Source of the DNA: Balneola sp. EhC07 | Lineage (GTDB): Bacteria > Bacteroidota > Rhodothermia > Balneolales > Balneolaceae | NCBI RefSeq assembly: GCF_001650905.1 | Contig: NZ_LXYG01000018.1 | Location: 62,001-126,000 of the forward strand | DNA length: 64,000 bases | Direction of reading: 5' to 3' | In this document: positions 1 through 7,917 of the stretch, piece after piece | How positions within the stretch are numbered: position 1 is the stretch's first letter | Layout: each line of letters begins with the position of its first letter | Made by a program: the position numbers and the translations under genes | Notes under the pieces: generated by a model | What the model saw: only the letters and a program-made list of their open reading frames with translations | Told to the model about the DNA's origin: nothing | Databases searched by the model: none

Positions 1-2220
1 GGACACTGTGTTAGCAAAATACACAGGACGTAACCAGTTATTGCTTTCAAGTATTTCAAGAATTAATCTATCCTGAATTTGAAGATATCTGATGTCATTT
101 CCTTCCTGATCTTTGCCATAATATCTTCCCGCAAGTCTCCAGCTAACTACATCATCCAATGAGTCAACTGGGATTTCGTAATCAGTACCTGATTGTAAGA
201 TAGGAACTTCACTACCTGCAACACCTATAGCTTCTTTGTAATCAGTGTCTTCCGAAAATGCCCTTCTCAGCAGTTCTTTATCCACAGGGATGGTTATATC
301 CTGTGGTAGCCATCGGGAAATGCCTGAAGTAATTTGTTCAACTTCATCATCTGTTAAATCGATTGGGAGAGGAGCGGACTCATGTGACCACTGGTCTCTT
401 AACTGCTTGATGTACCAATCTGTATTTAAAAGACTCAAACAAACAATACGAACGTCTGTTCTAACGCCTTCCACTTCCTGAGCATACCAAAGAGGGAAGG
501 TATCGTTATCACCGTTGGTGAATACCAATGCATTGGGCGCTAAGGAGTTCAAAAGGTTTTTAGCGTAATCAGGAGCAACGTAGCGGTCACTTCTGTCATG
601 GTCATCCCAGTTCTGATATCCCATCCAAACAGGGGATGCCAGCAAGCACAATCCGATTACAGCATATGCCGCCATTGAATTTTCTTTGATAAAGGACTTG
701 ATCAGATCAACCAATCCGGTTACACCAATTCCAATCCAAATTGAAAATGCAAAAAAGGAACCGACATAGGCATAATCTCGCTCCCTGGGTTGATAGGGTG
801 GCTGATTTAGATAGAAAATTACTGCCAGCCCCGTTACCACAAACAAGGAGAGTACGGCAAAAGCCCGTTTCTTATCCGTGGAAAAGTGATATATGAGTCC
901 AAATAGTCCAAGCAGAAAAGGAATGTAGAAGTAGGAGTTACTTGCTTTATTACTCGGATATTTCGGAGCTGAAAAACCGGATTGCCAACCGGTGTCCTGT
1001 ATATCTGAAGCCCGGCCTATAAAATTCCAGTTAAAATATCTTACATACATGTGCACGACCTGGTAATTCCAGAAGAAATCCCAGTCGCTGTCATATCTCC
1101 CATAATATTCAATATGACGAGGATCTTGGGAGTGACGTCGTGGAAAAAGCTCTTCATTTTCAGTTCCACGCGTTATTTGTCCGGTGGCGTCGTCATAATT
1201 ATTTCCTTTCAGGATAGGTGTATCACCATATTGATCTCTGTTCAGGTACTTTACAAAAGCTTCCACAGTTTCAGGATCATTCTCATCAATGGGAGGATCA
1301 GCAATAGATCGGATCATAATTACGGAGTAGGAAGAGAAACCCATCAAGATCATAGCGTAACTGATGATCGCAATATTTGCCAGGCGATATTTCTTTTTAT
1401 GGGTATACCAAACTCCCCAGGCTACCGCAAGCATTATTAAAAAGATGAATACGAGAGGATTGATCAGACCATAAGTGGCGCCTCCAACTTTGGACGACCA
1501 GTCCGGTATCCATTTTATAGTAGCGGGATAAATCACAAAAAAGGAGGTAACTGCCAAGATTCCCATTATGCCAAACGACATATAAGTGAAATCTTTCTTC
1601 TTGAAATAAATAATGAGAGCTACAAAGAAGAGTGCAAGCAAATTCAACAGGTGAACTCCAATGGCTAATCCAAACATATATGCGATCAAAACAAGCCACT
1701 TTTCGTTATAAGGGTCCTCATGACGTTCCGACCATTTTAATGCGAGCCAGACTACAATTGCCGTAAAGAACATCGAAAGTGCGTACACTTCTGCTTCCAC
1801 AGCGTTAAACCAGAATGTATCTGATACTGCAAATGTTAGCGCGCCAACTAAAGCTCCACCGTACATTCCAATTTTGTCCATCAGACTGAATTCTGAGACA
1901 TCACCTTTCCATTCTCTTACCAATCGAACAATGATCAGATATAGGAGCATGATAGTTAGTGCAGATGCAAGAGCACTGATGAAGTTTATGCTCACAGCAA
2001 CATATTCTGTAGGCATAAACATGGAGAAAATTCTACCAAGAATAGAGTAAAAGGGAGCTCCCGGAGGATGGTTTACCTGCAATCCGTGCGCAACAGCAAT
2101 GAATTCGCCTGCATCCCAAAAACTGGCAGTGGGTGCAAGTGTAAGGCAGTAAATGATTAACGAAGTAAAGAAAGTGAATAAAGCGAGGTACTTATTGGTT
2201 GTTTTATGATCTGAAAACAT
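1..2220 (-). CDS. DUF2723 family multi-pass membrane protein (3' end beyond window)
   Basis: The reading frame is open from an ATG at 2218-2220 to the left window edge (740 codons), so the C-terminus is missing. The start reads MFSDHKTTNKYLALFTFF, followed by the family hallmark SFWDAGEFIAVAHGLQVNHP and PPGAPFY. Many hydrophobic segments follow, as expected of DUF2723 membrane proteins, which resemble protein O-mannosyltransferases (GT-C fold). The last readable stretch contains NNWLRPVYFANTVS, typical of the periplasmic part of this family. The acidic residues of FWDAGEF would correspond to the GT-C catalytic loop. Family role is a presumed lipid-linked sugar transferase or surface glycosylation enzyme; the acceptor is unknown. 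It diverges from the transporter at 2399. Family assignment is secure, function is inferred. Confidence 0.9.
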   Translation of the reverse strand, partial: MFSDHKTTNKYLALFTFFTSLIIYCLTLAPTASFWDAGEFIAVAHGLQVNHPPGAPFYSILGRIFSMFMPTEYVAVSINFISALASALTIMLLYLIIVRLVREWKGDVSEFSLMDKIGMYGGALVGALTFAVSDTFWFNAVEAEVYALSMFFTAIVVWLALKWSERHEDPYNEKWLVLIAYMFGLAIGVHLLNLLALFFVALIIYFKKKDFTYMSFGIMGILAVTSFFVIYPATIKWIPDWSSKVGGATYGLINPLVFIFLIMLAVAWGVWYTHKKKYRLANIAIISYAMILMGFSSYSVIMIRSIADPPIDENDPETVEAFVKYLNRDQYGDTPILKGNNYDDATGQITRGTENEELFPRRHSQDPRHIEYYGRYDSDWDFFWNYQVVHMYVRYFNWNFIGRASDIQDTGWQSGFSAPKYPSNKASNSYFYIPFLLGLFGLIYHFSTDKKRAFAVLSLFVVTGLAVIFYLNQPPYQPRERDYAYVGSFFAFSIWIGIGVTGLVDLIKSFIKENSMAAYAVIGLCLLASPVWMGYQNWDDHDRSDRYVAPDYAKNLLNSLAPNALVFTNGDNDTFPLWYAQEVEGVRTDVRIVCLSLLNTDWYIKQLRDQWSHESAPLPIDLTDDEVEQITSGISRWLPQDITIPVDKELLRRAFSEDTDYKEAIGVAGSEVPILQSGTDYEIPVDSLDDVVSWRLAGRYYGKDQEGNDIRYLQIQDRLILEILESNNWLRPVYFANTVS

Positions 2221-2398
2221 CGAAAATTTTCTTAAGAAATTGTTTTTTGGATAGTCGTTTATTACCGTTATGCTTGGCTTGCAATTATAGGCATAGCCTT
2301 GTTCTATTCAAAATATAGAAACCACGAAGATAATAATCTTCAGGTGAAGAAACGGCTACTTTAAACATGTATTTTTTCAATTAACATTATTTTTTAAA

Positions 2399-3895
2399 AT
2401 GAGCGAACCGAAACAAGTTTTTTCCTCCAAATTAGGCATGATTCTGAGTGTTCTTGGAATTGCTGTCGGTACAGGTAATATCTGGCGATTCCCTAGAATA
2501 GCAGCACAAAACGGAGGGGAAGATGGTGCAGGTGCTTTCTTGATAGCCTGGGCTATTTTCTTATTCATGTGGTCCATTCCTTTAATTATTGCAGAATATG
2601 GAATAGGTAGACACAGTCGGAAAAGTGTAGTTCAGTCTTTTGCTGATCTAATCGGTGAGAAAAAAGGATGGATGGGTGGCTTCATAGGTTTCGTTGCCAC
2701 GGCAATTATGTTCTATTACAGCGTGGTAGCAGGATGGTGTTTGTATTACTTATCACAAGCTTTGTTTGCACCTCTTCCTGAAACTGCAGATCAGGCATTG
2801 GGAATCTGGAATAACTTTCAGGCTTCTAACTGGCCGATCCTGACTCATGCAACGGTGATGCTATTAGGTGGCTATATTGTTCTGAAAGGGATAAAATCCA
2901 TAGAGAAGGTCAATAAATTCCTAATTCCCTCACTTTTGGTGGTATTGGTGATCTCGTTGGTAAAAGCTCTAACTATTGAGGGAAGCGGAGCTGGTATTTC
3001 ATATTTATTTACTCCTGATTGGAGTGATTTGAAAAATCCCAATTTATGGTTGGAAGCTTTAACCCAAAATGCCTGGGATACCGGAGCAGCATGGGGATTG
3101 ATACTGACATATGCTACTTACATGAGAAAGCAGGATAATGTAACGGTCAGTGCTTTTCAGACCGGAATTGGAAACAATATGGTTTCCATTGTTTCTGCTA
3201 TAATCATTTTCTCTACCGTGTTTGGTACGCTTGGTGCAACGATGTCTAATGCAGAAATTCTTGATGTAATGAAAACTTCAGGTCCGGCTTCAACCGGTTT
3301 AACTTTCATCTGGATGCCAAGATTGTTTGCGACCATGAGTGGAGGAGGAATTTTCTCTATTCTATTTTTCTTAGGATTGACTTTCGCCGCTTTCAGTTCT
3401 TTGATATCTATGATCGAGTTGGCAACTAAGGTATTTGTGAACACAGGAATAAAAAGAAAGAAAGCTACCATGGTAATTTGTGTGGCTGGTTTTGCATTCG
3501 GTATCCCTTCCGCGATGAATCTGAGCTTCTTTGCCAATCAGGATTTTGTATGGGGAGTAGGACTGATGGTTTCCGGTGCTTTTATTAGTTATGCCGTTAT
3601 CAAATATGGTGTACATAAATTCAGAAGCGAATTGGTTAATACTGACCCAGAAGGAGTGCAACTCGGAAGATGGTGGGAGATAATTCTGAAATATATTGTC
3701 CCGGTTGAAGTCATTACACTACTTGGATGGTGGATGTTCTTAAGTGCAACCGAGTACGCACCTGACAGCTGGTACAATCCGCTAAGCGCATTTTCTGTAG
3801 CTACAGTACTTGTTCAGTGGGCAATTGCCTTTGGACTGGTGAAGTTCTTTAATAAGAAATTGGTCAGAAATAATTCAAAGGCTGACCAGGATTAG
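2399..3895 (+). CDS. Neurotransmitter:sodium symporter (NSS/SNF) family transporter
   Basis: A 498-residue protein with about 12 membrane helices. The N-terminal helix carries AVGTGNIWRFPR (about residues 22-33), the NSS signature that forms the Na+ and substrate site in LeuT-type transporters. The next part, GGEDGAGAFLIAW, corresponds to the loop and helix 2 of the same fold. Bacterial members import amino acids or related small organic solutes with sodium; the substrate cannot be read from sequence. The start ATG at 2399 lies just before MSEPKQVFSSKLGMIL, a short cytosolic tail as in other bacterial NSS proteins. It is a single-gene unit, divergent from the DUF2723 gene. A 13-bp inverted repeat follows the stop codon and may end transcription. 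Confidence 0.93.
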   Translation: MSEPKQVFSSKLGMILSVLGIAVGTGNIWRFPRIAAQNGGEDGAGAFLIAWAIFLFMWSIPLIIAEYGIGRHSRKSVVQSFADLIGEKKGWMGGFIGFVATAIMFYYSVVAGWCLYYLSQALFAPLPETADQALGIWNNFQASNWPILTHATVMLLGGYIVLKGIKSIEKVNKFLIPSLLVVLVISLVKALTIEGSGAGISYLFTPDWSDLKNPNLWLEALTQNAWDTGAAWGLILTYATYMRKQDNVTVSAFQTGIGNNMVSIVSAIIIFSTVFGTLGATMSNAEILDVMKTSGPASTGLTFIWMPRLFATMSGGGIFSILFFLGLTFAAFSSLISMIELATKVFVNTGIKRKKATMVICVAGFAFGIPSAMNLSFFANQDFVWGVGLMVSGAFISYAVIKYGVHKFRSELVNTDPEGVQLGRWWEIILKYIVPVEVITLLGWWMFLSATEYAPDSWYNPLSAFSVATVLVQWAIAFGLVKFFNKKLVRNNSKADQD

Positions 3896-3908
3896 AAATG
3901 ATCTTCAT

Positions 3909-3946
3909 GATTAACAGGATTTCTATCGAAAAAAATCCTGTTAATC
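3909..3946. repeat. 13-bp perfect inverted repeat after the NSS gene
   Basis: GATTAACAGGATT at 3909-3921 is repeated as its exact reverse complement at 3934-3946 with a 12-base loop. There is no strong T-run after it, so it is a weak terminator at best. The words ATTAACAGGAT and AATCCTGTTAATC resemble short intergenic repeats that I recall from other Bacteroidota genomes, so it may be a dispersed repeat. Confidence 0.55.
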
Positions 3947-3984
3947 TACAATTTTGAGAATCCTGATTTGCTTGTTTCTCCATC

Positions 3985-4081
3985 CCAAGCTCCTGCTTAG
4001 GATTAAACGGAGGAGCTCCTGCTCCAAAATCTCCTTGAATCAAATCTGTTGATTTCTCCCTCCGGTCGAAATGACAAAAGG
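3985..4081. repeat. Intergenic repeat-like debris
   Basis: AGCTCCTGCT occurs at 3989-3998 and again at 4014-4023. It is followed at about 4053-4081 by a stretch containing CTCCGGTCGAAATGACAAA, a word I recall as frequent between genes in Bacteroidota. No coding frame is apparent. This could be the wreck of a dispersed repeat or mobile sequence. Confidence 0.4.
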
Positions 4082-4112
4082 ATTGTTAGCTTTGTAGGTA
4101 GAAAAAGTCCGC

Positions 4113-4316
4113 TTACCTAGAGAGTTTGAAATTACCTTTGCCGGCTTTTATTTCCTTCAGACACTCAACACACAGACAATCTTCAAATTTACTATTGATA
4201 AGTTTTCTGTCTTTTTCAGTGAGTGTTACCGTTGAGCACTGACATTCTGAAATTGAATTCGCTTTACATTCAAAGCCTTTCTTACATCTAGGGCAGTATT
4301 TATTGGTTTTTGTCAT
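4113..4316 (-). CDS. Small cysteine-rich (CWC-type) putative zinc-binding protein
   Basis: A 67-residue protein with CPRCKKGFEC near the N-terminus, then CQCS and a C-terminal CLCVECLKEI. The spacing of cysteine pairs matches the cysteine-rich CWC family, which is presumed to bind zinc. Members are small cytosolic proteins of unknown role, often standing alone between larger genes, as here. The start ATG at 4314-4316 precedes MTKTNKYCPRCKK, and no upstream extension is needed. It is convergent with the NSS gene and divergent from the small lipoprotein gene at 4370. Function is unknown; the zinc-ribbon-like reading is from the motif only. Confidence 0.7.
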   Translation of the reverse strand: MTKTNKYCPRCKKGFECKANSISECQCSTVTLTEKDRKLINSKFEDCLCVECLKEIKAGKGNFKLSR

Positions 4317-4369
4317 AATTAACTAAATTAGACAGAAGTTAATGAATTCGAAATCTACCATAGCAACAA

Positions 4370-4843
4370 ATGAATAAACAACTGTATAGAATATCTGTTT
4401 TTTTAGTATTTCTCGTAATAAACTGTAACAATGATAGAGTTTTTATTAATTCATTCAATGAAGATCAAACAATTACAATTCTAACTCAAGATACTATACG
4501 ATATGTAATTAACGGAGAGCATAAGTCTATCCCTGATACTAATTATATAAAGTATAAAATTTCTTCCAGAAGATTTGCGGATGAATTTGGTGTTTGTTGG
4601 GATAAGGATGGTTATAAATGGAAAGTCGTAAATGAGGCGTTAGAGATTGTTGATAATAGACTAAATTCAAATTTATATTTTTTAAAAATTAATCACGATC
4701 TTGATTCAAGAAATATACCAACTATGATAAATTATATGGAGAATGATTGTATTAGATTTACAATCGAAGATAACATAGGTGTACGCCTAGGTATTCTTAA
4801 ATCCTATCATGTAGTTGCTGAAAATGGCAAATATATAAACTAG
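4370..4843 (+). CDS. Hypothetical small lipoprotein
   Basis: A 157-residue protein whose first 20 residues form a signal sequence ending in VFLVINCNND. The cysteine at about residue 19 could be lipidated, although the residue before it (Asn) is unusual for a lipobox. The remainder is a soluble domain with IDNRLNSNLYFL and DCIRFTIEDNIGVRLG, for which I recognise no family. The gene is even more AT-rich than its neighbours, stands alone, and sits between repeat debris and a 250-base stretch with no gene, so it may be a recent acquisition. It is likely a real gene because of its signal peptide and open frame, but function is unknown. Confidence 0.55.
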   Translation: MNKQLYRISVFLVFLVINCNNDRVFINSFNEDQTITILTQDTIRYVINGEHKSIPDTNYIKYKISSRRFADEFGVCWDKDGYKWKVVNEALEIVDNRLNSNLYFLKINHDLDSRNIPTMINYMENDCIRFTIEDNIGVRLGILKSYHVVAENGKYIN

Positions 4844-5032
4844 CCAAAGTATTTAGAGTATTCTCTCCCCATTTTTTGTTAAAAATAAGATTTGTTAGTA
4901 AACAAGAGCATTGGTGTTACTCATCAGTAGTAAATCAATTTTGTGGAGAAAAGGTAGTTGATTTTTCGTTCCTAGAAGGTTAATAATTTGAGCATAAGTT
5001 TGAGAAATAGTCAATGTTCTCACCGAATGATA

Positions 5033-5066
5033 AACAAACAAAAAAGGCCTCCAAACGGAAGCCTTT
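5033..5066 (-). terminator. Rho-independent terminator after the TPR membrane protein gene
   Basis: Ten-base arms at 5043-5052 and 5057-5066 pair with one G-U wobble around a 4-base loop. On the minus strand they are followed by a T-rich run (A-rich at 5031-5042 on the plus strand). It lies about 30 bases beyond the stop codon of the minus-strand gene that ends at 5096. Confidence 0.85.
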
Positions 5067-5095
5067 GATAAAAATAAATAAGATCTGAAACTGAA

Positions 5096-5779
5096 TTAGT
5101 TAGCAGCCAGTGTTCCTTGAAGTTTTCTGCTGTTGGTAGCTTCAGGGCTGTCCGGATATTCTTCAATGATGGTAGAAGTAATACTGCTTACTTTTTCCAT
5201 ATTGCCAAGTTCCTTGTAAACATTAGCAGCTTTCAAAAGATTGAACGGGGTAGTGGAATCGTTTTTATCCCAGTTTGCAGCTTCTTCATACTTCTTAGCT
5301 GCTTTTTCAAGGCTTCCGTTTAGCTTCAGAAGCGTTGCATGGAAAGATACAGACCCAACACCCATAATTCCTTTTGGATGCTTGTATTCCTGAATGTAGC
5401 CTAAAGCTTCTTCGTAATTATCCATTTTGAAATAAGAAACTGAAGCGTAATAAGCTGCAAGGTTTCCGGCATTTGTTCCTGAATAATCGTTAGCAATTGC
5501 AATGAAACCATAAGAAAGCGTGTACTCATCTCCGTTGAGAGCAGTTTGGTAATCACTTGCAGAATAACTTTGCTCTGCTGCTGCTAAATAGTTTTGTGCT
5601 TCCTGTTCTTGACCTTCAGCATAAAATCTATATCCAATCAATACTCCGATAACAACTATAACAGTTACCGTTAATGACAGAATCATAGTTCTGTTTGCAT
5701 TAAAGAAGGATACCGTTTGTACATATTTGTCTAACAACGGATCGTGTTCTAACTCTTCTTTAGTAAATTTCTTCGTCAT
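5096..5779 (-). CDS. Tetratricopeptide-type single-pass membrane protein (YfgM-like architecture)
   Basis: A 227-residue protein with a short cytosolic N-terminus, one membrane helix at about residues 32-52 (MILSLTVTVIVVIGVLIGY), then a helical repeat domain. TPR-like helices are visible in YYASVSYFKMDNYEEALGYI and KAANVYKELGNMEKVSSI. This matches the YfgM/TPR_21 layout (N-terminal anchor plus periplasmic repeats), a family tied to envelope protein folding through the Sec machinery in E. coli; that role is only transferred by analogy. It is the last gene before a strong terminator and follows lolD with a 69-base gap, so it may have its own promoter. Confidence 0.75.
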   Translation of the reverse strand: MTKKFTKEELEHDPLLDKYVQTVSFFNANRTMILSLTVTVIVVIGVLIGYRFYAEGQEQEAQNYLAAAEQSYSASDYQTALNGDEYTLSYGFIAIANDYSGTNAGNLAAYYASVSYFKMDNYEEALGYIQEYKHPKGIMGVGSVSFHATLLKLNGSLEKAAKKYEEAANWDKNDSTTPFNLLKAANVYKELGNMEKVSSITSTIIEEYPDSPEATNSRKLQGTLAAN

Positions 5780-5848
5780 GTTTTTTTAATTAAGTATGAT
5801 TTTGATAGGGGGCAAAAATAAGGCTTTTAGCGGTCAACCGAAATTGAT

Positions 5849-6529
5849 TTAATCAATTGTTCCATTTTTTATTTCCAGGATAGTGTCAGAACGTTCCGCA
5901 ATATTTTTTTCGTGGGTAATTAACAGCACAGAAACACCGTCTCTGTCTCTTAATTCAAACAAAAGATCCAGAATGATCTGTGTGTTGGCATCGTCTAAAT
6001 TTCCGGTGGGTTCATCAGCAAGAATAAGTTCCGGATTGTTCATCAAAGCTCTTGCCATGGAAACACGTTGCTGTTCACCACCCGAAAGTTGAGTAGGGCG
6101 ATGGAACCTTCGGTCTGCAATACTGAACCGCTTCATAAGTTCCAGTGCTCTGTCAGAAGCTTCTTTCATCGGTACTCCGGATATCAGAGCGGGCATAGCT
6201 ATATTTTCAATGGCTGTAAATTCAGGCAACAAATGATGGAACTGAAATACAAAGCCAATATTTTTATTTCTGAACTCTGCTAATTTATCAGAATTCATAA
6301 GGCTGATATCTTTATCACCCCAAAGCACCGAACCTTTGTTGGGTTTATCAAGTCCGCCCAGAATATGAAGTAAGGTACTTTTACCACTACCACTTGAGCC
6401 AACAATAGAAGTGATGGTTCCTTTTTGAACTTCCAGATTAACATTTTCGAGTACTTCTAAAGGCGGGCCGCCGTTATCATCATCGTAGCTTTTATAAATC
6501 CCTTCAGCTTTTAATAATAATTCTGACAT
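5849..6529 (-). CDS. lolD: LolD-like ABC transporter ATP-binding subunit
   Basis: A 226-residue ATPase with Walker A GSSGSGKST at residues 44-52, signature LSGGEQQ at 148-154 and Walker B LILADEPT at 168-175, followed by GNLDD and an H-loop ITHE. Length and sequence fit the LolD/MacB-type family. LolD drives release of lipoproteins from the inner membrane with LolC/E; that membrane partner is not next door, so a MacB-type or FtsE-like role is not excluded. The start codon overlaps the stop of ymdB (TGATG), showing translational coupling at the end of the phe operon. A perfect 17-base AT-rich palindrome spans the stop codon (5842-5858). Confidence 0.88.
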   Translation of the reverse strand: MSELLLKAEGIYKSYDDDNGGPPLEVLENVNLEVQKGTITSIVGSSGSGKSTLLHILGGLDKPNKGSVLWGDKDISLMNSDKLAEFRNKNIGFVFQFHHLLPEFTAIENIAMPALISGVPMKEASDRALELMKRFSIADRRFHRPTQLSGGEQQRVSMARALMNNPELILADEPTGNLDDANTQIILDLLFELRDRDGVSVLLITHEKNIAERSDTILEIKNGTID

Positions 6530-7344
6530 CAGCTTTCCTTGCTAGAATAAAATTCAGGATAAGTAACCTGTTCGATATGAACGCATTTGCCTGTTTCAGT
6601 ATCCACTTTAGCAAATACTCCGCATAAATGATTATCACCTTCTGCTGCGCGATATTTTTGGTGAACTCCGGTAGTAAATCGTTTTATTGCGACTTTTTTG
6701 TCCATTCCGATGGATGAATTAAAAGAACCTGTCATTCCAGCATCGGTTTGATAACCTAATCCCTGTGGAAATATTCTGGCATCACCGGTTGGGATATGAG
6801 TATGCGTTCCAACCATTACCGAAGCTCTGCCATCAATATGCCAGCCCATGGAGATCTTTTCTGCGGTTGCTTCCGCATGCATATCCACAAAAATGATATT
6901 CGTTTCTTCTTTTATTTTGGAAAGAGCCCAATCAGCGGCAGAAAAAGGATCGTCAATAGCTTTCATAAACGTACGTCCTTGTAAATTCAATACACCGATC
7001 TTATAAGAAGTACCCGGGATTTCATACACTCCAAAACCGGAGCCGGCATTTCCCTTGGGATAGTTAAGAGGGCGCAGGATAGTGTTATTTTCCCGCATGT
7101 ACGGAAACACTTTCCATTTGTCGAAAGAATGATCGCCACCGGTAATTACATGGACTCCAAGATTATGAAGAGACTTGATGATAGATTCGTTGATTCCATG
7201 ACCTTCATGTGAATTTTCACCGTTAGCGATCACAAAATCAGCCTCATATTTCTTAATAAGACTTGGAAGTACCGTTTCTGTTAATTGTAATCCTGGAGAG
7301 CCAACGATGTCTCCGACAAACAAAATGCTGACAGTTTCAGCCAA
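6529..7344 (-). CDS. ymdB: YmdB-type metallophosphoesterase (TIGR00282 family)
   Basis: A 271-residue protein that begins with LFVGDIVGSPG and contains NGENSHEG, GGDHSFDKW, VDMHAEATAEK and GTHTHIPT. These are the metal-ligand motifs of the dinuclear metal phosphoesterase family typified by B. subtilis YmdB, a 2',3'-cyclic-nucleotide phosphodiesterase. Residues D, E, N and the paired H of THTH are all present, so it should be active. In many Bacteroidota this gene lies downstream of zapA and rny; here rny is absent from the group. It is separated from zapA by 15 bases and overlaps lolD. Its physiological substrate here is unknown. Confidence 0.92.
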   Translation of the reverse strand: MAETVSILFVGDIVGSPGLQLTETVLPSLIKKYEADFVIANGENSHEGHGINESIIKSLHNLGVHVITGGDHSFDKWKVFPYMRENNTILRPLNYPKGNAGSGFGVYEIPGTSYKIGVLNLQGRTFMKAIDDPFSAADWALSKIKEETNIIFVDMHAEATAEKISMGWHIDGRASVMVGTHTHIPTGDARIFPQGLGYQTDAGMTGSFNSSIGMDKKVAIKRFTTGVHQKYRAAEGDNHLCGVFAKVDTETGKCVHIEQVTYPEFYSSKES

Positions 7345-7359
7345 TGTATTTTTCCTTTT

Positions 7360-7656
7360 TTATTCTTCTTTGATCTGAAGGAGAAGCTTTTCTAAGCTTT
7401 TATTAACTCTCTCCATGGTATGGTGTTCGTTCTTTTCTAATTCGGAAGAGTTGTTTCTGGCTTCAAAAAGTTCTTCTGCAATACTAAGAGCTGCAAGTGA
7501 CATCACCGTAGATTCCGGTTGTTTTACAAGCTGTTCGCGATAGGTTTTGAATCGTTCGTCTACATAATTGCAGATCCTGATCATGTTTTCTTCTTCGCTG
7601 TCCTCAACTTTCAGCGGATATTGCTTTCCGAGAATAGTGACTTTTATTGATTTCAT
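7360..7656 (-). CDS. zapA: Cell division protein ZapA
   Basis: A 98-residue protein with the ZapA N-terminal fold (SIKVTILGKQYPLKV, then IRICNYVDERF) followed by a helical tail for dimer and tetramer formation. LAALSIAEELFEA matches the conserved ZapA segment. ZapA binds and bundles FtsZ filaments at the division site. The start at 7656 overlaps the end of the coiled-coil gene by 4 bases, so the two are translationally coupled and probably act together. Confidence 0.9.
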   Translation of the reverse strand: MKSIKVTILGKQYPLKVEDSEEENMIRICNYVDERFKTYREQLVKQPESTVMSLAALSIAEELFEARNNSSELEKNEHHTMERVNKSLEKLLLQIKEE

Positions 7657-7907
7657 GATTCAGAACCCAAATGATTATCAATTTTTTGGACAAGTCCCTG
7701 AATGTGCTGACGCATTGCCAATCTTTCAGACTCATTTATAGCAGAGAAAATATCTGTTTGTTTGTCTCTTGCTTCAGTCAATTTTGTTTGAAGCTTGGAA
7801 TTGTCTCGCTTCAGTTCTTTAATTTCATTCTTTAATTCTGAAATCTCTTCATTGATTTCACCCAGAAGTTCACGAAATCGTTCAGTCTGTTTTGCAACCT
7901 TATTCAT
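7653..7907 (-). CDS. Small coiled-coil protein coupled to ZapA
   Basis: An 84-residue protein that is almost entirely a predicted coiled coil (INEEISELKNEIKELKRD, then KLQTKLTEARDK), ending with a short polar tail. It has no recognised catalytic motif. It lies 10 bases after pheT and overlaps zapA by 4 bases. ZapB in E. coli is also a short coiled coil that partners ZapA, so a ZapB-like role is a reasonable inference from size, structure and coupling, but I see no sequence identity to prove it. It is a real gene because of its operon position and tight spacing. Confidence 0.75.
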   Translation of the reverse strand: MNKVAKQTERFRELLGEINEEISELKNEIKELKRDNSKLQTKLTEARDKQTDIFSAINESERLAMRQHIQGLVQKIDNHLGSES

Positions 7908-7917
7908 TGCTTATAAC

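Noticed and set aside
5842-5858. AT-rich palindrome spanning the lolD stop codon as terminator
   Set aside because: The stem has only A-T pairs with two G-C pairs and no T-run; too weak to call.
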